Assembly: GCA_001971685.1 (NCBI GenBank)
Contig: CP019326.1
Coordinates: forward strand, 1,674,001-1,738,000
Direction: 5' to 3'
From: Halomonas sp. 1513
GTDB lineage: Bacteria; Pseudomonadota; Gammaproteobacteria; Pseudomonadales; Halomonadaceae
DNA length: 64,000 bases
Shown here piece by piece: positions 60,813 to 64,000 of this stretch. Under the pieces are notes generated by a model. That model had not been told where the DNA came from, did not search any database, and saw only the letters and a list, made by a program, of their open reading frames with translations. A program made the translations under genes and the position numbers. The number at the start of each line of letters is the position of its first letter. Positions within the stretch are counted from its first letter, which is position 1.

Positions 60813-63133
60813 GACCTCCTCGCCGCCAGTGTCTGACGGGCCTGCTGCTATGGGGGTGGCTGTGCAGCAGTACCACCTACGCCGCTGCCACGACCTTGAT
60901 CATCGCCCCCGGTGAGCCCGGGCAGCGTCAGGATCGCGCGCTGGTCAGTGCACTGGTCGACCGGCTCGATGCAGGCGGGGGAAGTGTCAGCGTCAGCTAC
61001 CTGCACGGCCGGGGCGCAGCTGACGATGGCCTGCTGATCGACCCTGGCCTGGAAGCGAGCGACGTGGCGCAGGTCATCCTGCTGCACGACGCCGCGCTGG
61101 CCGCCTATATCGAGGGCGCCGAGCCGTTCGCCGCGGCGCGCGTCGCTGCTTACGGGATTCTCGAACCGTCCCACCGTCAGTGGCTGCGCCGCCAGCAGGT
61201 AGTGCATCTCGACCTGCTACCGGTGCTGATGCGCGGCATTGCCTGGGTGCGCCATCTGGACGGCGACCAGGGGCTGGTCGGCTGGGTGGATGGCGCCGAG
61301 ACGCGACAGGCGCTGGCACCGCTAGGCGCTTCGCTGGGGCGCGACGATCGGTCCGCTGAAGCGCTGCGCGTGCTGGGAGCTCCGCTGGCATTGCCGCTGG
61401 CCGAGCCGGCTGCCCAGCACTTCGTGCTGGGGCTGCCCACGCGGGAGAATCGTCGCGGCTTGGAAGCATCGGGGCTGGCCGCTGACGGCTTCTGGTGCCT
61501 GCACCCTGAGTGGCTGGCAGACGGCTGCCTGGGCGGCGTACTGCCCGACCCCGAGCGTCTTGCCGAGCAACTGATCGAACTGCTGGCGTCGGGTGAGCAG
61601 GCCACGGCCGATGCCGTGGCGCAGATCCGCTATGCCGAGCGCCACCGCCTGAGCGACGGCGCCCGGCAGGCGGTTCGCTACGTCGACGTGCCGGATGACC
61701 CGCGCCAGCGCATCGGCATGGCCAGCAGGCTGAGATGGGCTGCCGCTGTGGCAGGTGGGCTGGCGGTGCTGCTGCTGGGGCTGGCACTCGGCCTCGAGTG
61801 GCGCCGCCGTCAGCGTCGCCACGACGACTACCGGCATGGACTGGCCAGTTGGCCGCTGCTGGCGCGCCGTATGCAGCGCTATCTCGACAGCCAGCACCCT
61901 TTTCAGCTGTGCTGGATCGACTTCGAGCGTCTTGATGCGCTGCGCGACTCGTTGTCACCTGCTGAATTGGACGCGCTACTCCGGCAGATCGCCAAGCGCT
62001 TGCGCGATGCCGGCCAGGGCCAGGGATTCGCGGCAAGCTTGGAGGGTGATGCCTTCGCGATGATGTGCTTCCTGCCGGCCCCGCCGCAAGATGCCGAGTC
62101 GACCGGCATGGCCTTCGCCGACCATCTCCAGCAGCGCCTGAGCGAGCCACTGCGGGCCAACGACCAGGAGTGGCTGCTGCTGCCGCGGATCGGGATGGCT
62201 CGCTCCGACGCCAGTGCCACGCCGCTCGCCATGCTCGAAGCATCACGTTTGGCTGCGCGCCGCGTAGCAGTGGCGCGGCAGCGTCGCCCGCAATGCCATG
62301 TGGCGCAGATGACCGCGGCCCAGGATCGCCAGCTGGCGCTGATCGAGTCGCTGAATGCGGTCCTGGCGGTCAGCGAGGCCGAGCGCGAGCGACACTTCAG
62401 CCTGGAGGTGACACCCACCTGGCTGCTCAGCGGCGGCCTGGCGGGGGGCGAGTGTCGCTTGCGCTGGCAGCATCCGCGCTGGGGCGAGGTCGATGCCGAG
62501 ACCCTCGCCCAGTTGGCCGAGCGCTGCCGTCGTCAGGCGAGCCTGGATCGCATCCTGGTGGGCAAGGTGCTGACCGCGCTCGCGGCCAGCGGGCTAGGCG
62601 CCCAGCCGGCGCTGCGCTGGGCGCTGCCGGTAGCCGTTCATCACCTGGTAGCGCAGGGGCTACTCGAGTGGCTGGTGGCGAGCTGTCGCGCACGCGACCT
62701 GGCCGTCGAGCGCTTGGAGCTGCAGCCCTACGGTCTGGGGGAACACATCGAGCCACTGAGGCTACAGCGCGCCATGCGGCGCTGTCGGGATCATGAGATC
62801 GGCCTGGTGATGGATGGCCTCGAGCACCCCGGGCACGGCCTGGCGGCACTCTATCGCCTGCCCTACACCCGGCTGGTAGTCGAACCTGCGCTGCTCTGCG
62901 ACGTACCCAGCGACCAGCGCGCAGTACTGCTGCTCAAAGGACTGCGCGATATGGCCCATATGGCCGGGCGGCAGTGCACGGTGCGCGGCATCGATAACGC
63001 CGAGCAGCTCAGCGTGCTCAAGGGGCTGGGGGTCGTGGCCGGCCAGGGGCGTCTATACGGCGAAGCGACGACCTTCGAGACGCTGGCCGAGCAGTGGAGA
63101 GGCACGCAGCCGGCCAGGGGAGTGTCAACGTGA
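60809..63133 (+). CDS. Degenerate GGDEF-EAL protein with periplasmic sensor-like domain
   Basis: 774 aa. A signal/anchor (CLTGLLLWGWLCSSTTYAAA) and ~270 periplasmic residues resembling an ABC-type binding fold (TTLIIAPGEPGQRQDRALVS; AAARVAAYGILEPSHRQWL) lead to a membrane helix near 300-322. The GGDEF-like half has EGDAF (412-416) in place of GGDEF. The EAL-like half has E-C-R (548-550) in ECRLRWQHP instead of EAL. The usual Asn, ExTE and DDFG residues are replaced (LQPYG, MDGLEHPG). Both domains should be inactive, suggesting a c-di-GMP-binding or protein-binding role. It overlaps tadE and the next EAL gene by four bases each, so it is operonic with the Tad pilus. Confidence 0.8.
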   Translation: MRPPRRQCLTGLLLWGWLCSSTTYAAATTLIIAPGEPGQRQDRALVSALVDRLDAGGGSVSVSYLHGRGAADDGLLIDPGLEASDVAQVILLHDAALAAYIEGAEPFAAARVAAYGILEPSHRQWLRRQQVVHLDLLPVLMRGIAWVRHLDGDQGLVGWVDGAETRQALAPLGASLGRDDRSAEALRVLGAPLALPLAEPAAQHFVLGLPTRENRRGLEASGLAADGFWCLHPEWLADGCLGGVLPDPERLAEQLIELLASGEQATADAVAQIRYAERHRLSDGARQAVRYVDVPDDPRQRIGMASRLRWAAAVAGGLAVLLLGLALGLEWRRRQRRHDDYRHGLASWPLLARRMQRYLDSQHPFQLCWIDFERLDALRDSLSPAELDALLRQIAKRLRDAGQGQGFAASLEGDAFAMMCFLPAPPQDAESTGMAFADHLQQRLSEPLRANDQEWLLLPRIGMARSDASATPLAMLEASRLAARRVAVARQRRPQCHVAQMTAAQDRQLALIESLNAVLAVSEAERERHFSLEVTPTWLLSGGLAGGECRLRWQHPRWGEVDAETLAQLAERCRRQASLDRILVGKVLTALAASGLGAQPALRWALPVAVHHLVAQGLLEWLVASCRARDLAVERLELQPYGLGEHIEPLRLQRAMRRCRDHEIGLVMDGLEHPGHGLAALYRLPYTRLVVEPALLCDVPSDQRAVLLLKGLRDMAHMAGRQCTVRGIDNAEQLSVLKGLGVVAGQGRLYGEATTFETLAEQWRGTQPARGVST

Positions 63134-64000
63134 GCGCTATCGGCGTGGAGCTGGCATCGCTACTGCTGGTCGCCAGCGCCTGCGTGCTGCTGCTGGTATC
63201 CACGTTGGTATGGCGCTCAGGGAGTCGTATCGCCCAGCTACCGGGACCGCACGCGTCGAGTGACGCGCCGCGCAAGGGGACGCCGCGCGAGCAGCAGGTG
63301 GCTGAGGCGCTGGAAAGCGCCCTGGCACAGGATCAGCCCTTCTTCGAGTTGTTTCTTCAGCCACAGCTGGGCCTTGCCCAGCGGGACGTGCTGGGTGCCG
63401 AGGTGCTGATCCGCTGGCAGCATGCACGGCTAGGATTTATCTCCCCGGCGGAATTCATCCCCATCGCTGAACACAGCGGCCTGATCGAGACACTCGACGA
63501 GCAGGTCTTCGAGGCCAGCCTGCGGGTGCTGGCCGCAGCGCCCACGGCACCCGGCTTCGCCCTGGCCATCAATTTTTCGATTCAGCACTTCACCGACCTG
63601 ACGTTTCCCGGGCGGCTGCTCGACAGGTGTCGTCAGCACGGCGTATCGCCCAGCAGCATCGATATCGAAATTACCGAGCACGTTAGCTTCTTCGACCTCG
63701 AGACCATCAAGCGTGTCATGTCGCTATTGCGGCATCACGGTTTCGGCATCGCCCTGGACGATTTCGGCAGCGGCTACACGTCGCTGCGTTTTCTGCAGAA
63801 CCTGCCGTTTACCAAGGTCAAGCTCGACAAGCTGTTCATCGACCCGATCGATAGCGAGCAGCGCAGCCGAGCCTTGGTCAAGAGCCTGATCGGCATGGCG
63901 GACAGCCTGGGCCTCAAGGCCGTTGCCGAGGGCATCGAAACCCATGGACAGCTCGAGCAGCTGCGCAAGATGGGCTGTCCGATCGGCCAGGGCTACCTGC
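63130..64000 (+). CDS. EAL-domain c-di-GMP phosphodiesterase, 3' end beyond the window
   Basis: GTG start overlapping the previous stop (GTGA). 290 residues are visible. An N-terminal membrane helix (LASLLLVASACVLLLVSTLV) precedes an EAL domain with its catalytic residues: Glu91 in AEVLIRWQHARLGFISPAEF, Asn148 in LAINFSIQHF, IEITEHVSF, Asp210-Asp211 in LDDFGSGYTSLRFL, the KLDKLFI Lys and VAEGIETHGQL, GQGYL. Likely an active phosphodiesterase that hydrolyses c-di-GMP to pGpG. It is paired with the degenerate GGDEF-EAL gene upstream and runs off the right edge. Confidence 0.9.
   Translation, partial: MSAIGVELASLLLVASACVLLLVSTLVWRSGSRIAQLPGPHASSDAPRKGTPREQQVAEALESALAQDQPFFELFLQPQLGLAQRDVLGAEVLIRWQHARLGFISPAEFIPIAEHSGLIETLDEQVFEASLRVLAAAPTAPGFALAINFSIQHFTDLTFPGRLLDRCRQHGVSPSSIDIEITEHVSFFDLETIKRVMSLLRHHGFGIALDDFGSGYTSLRFLQNLPFTKVKLDKLFIDPIDSEQRSRALVKSLIGMADSLGLKAVAEGIETHGQLEQLRKMGCPIGQGYL

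Overview
The window looks like a chromosomal segment of a high-GC gammaproteobacterium, most likely a member of the Halomonadaceae (Halomonas in the broad sense). This is inferred from protein similarity recalled from the family and from the gene neighbourhoods (mpl-ubiX, proA-nadD-rsfS-rlmH-mrdA-rodA-mltB-rlpA-dacA-ybeD-lipB, LysR-pycA-pycB, PPi-dependent phosphofructokinase, a DUF3141 protein). No rRNA or tRNA gene, insertion sequence, prophage or CRISPR array was recognised.

Layout. 1-9850: inorganic pyrophosphatase (cut by the window edge), a fused phosphatase-like/kinase-like membrane protein that seems to have lost both active sites, PPi-phosphofructokinase, mpl-ubiX, a LysE exporter, and a minus-strand operon of two degenerate GGDEF-like membrane proteins and a DedA-PAP2 fusion. 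9942-21406: the conserved envelope/ribosome/NAD/lipoate cluster, with lipA unusually inverted and overlapping lipB tail to tail. 21708-30789: the two-subunit pyruvate carboxylase with its LysR regulator, a DUF3141 (PHA-synthase-like) protein, methylglyoxal synthase and pyruvate kinase. 31146-41740: topA and two small conserved genes, then a three-gene RND efflux operon whose TolC-like protein carries an extra N-terminal substrate-binding-like domain, and a NYN-domain protein. 42019-47934: a GIY-YIG-like protein, an ABC-F ATPase, an orphan GspE-like ATPase, an L,D-transpeptidase, an abundant Lpp-type lipoprotein, a candidate small RNA and an AraC regulator. 48324-64000: a surface-structure locus with a Gly/Leu-repeat lipoprotein, a TpsB-type outer-membrane transporter, a Flp pilin and a Tad pilus operon (cpaB, cpaC, tadA, tadB, tadC, tadD, DUF3613, tadG, tadE). 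The operon runs by overlapping start/stop codons into a degenerate GGDEF-EAL protein and an intact EAL phosphodiesterase cut by the window end.

Working together: the central-carbon genes control pyruvate/PEP/PPi flow (Ppa, PPi-PFK, Pyk, MgsA, Pyc). The envelope cluster builds the rod-shaped wall. The right-hand third appears to be a cyclic-di-GMP-linked adhesion module. Four copies of a ~115-bp palindromic repeat are dispersed between genes from 21.5 to 42.7 kb. One is bracketed by a 27-bp duplication of the mgsA tail, and two flank the GIY-YIG-like gene in inverted orientation.
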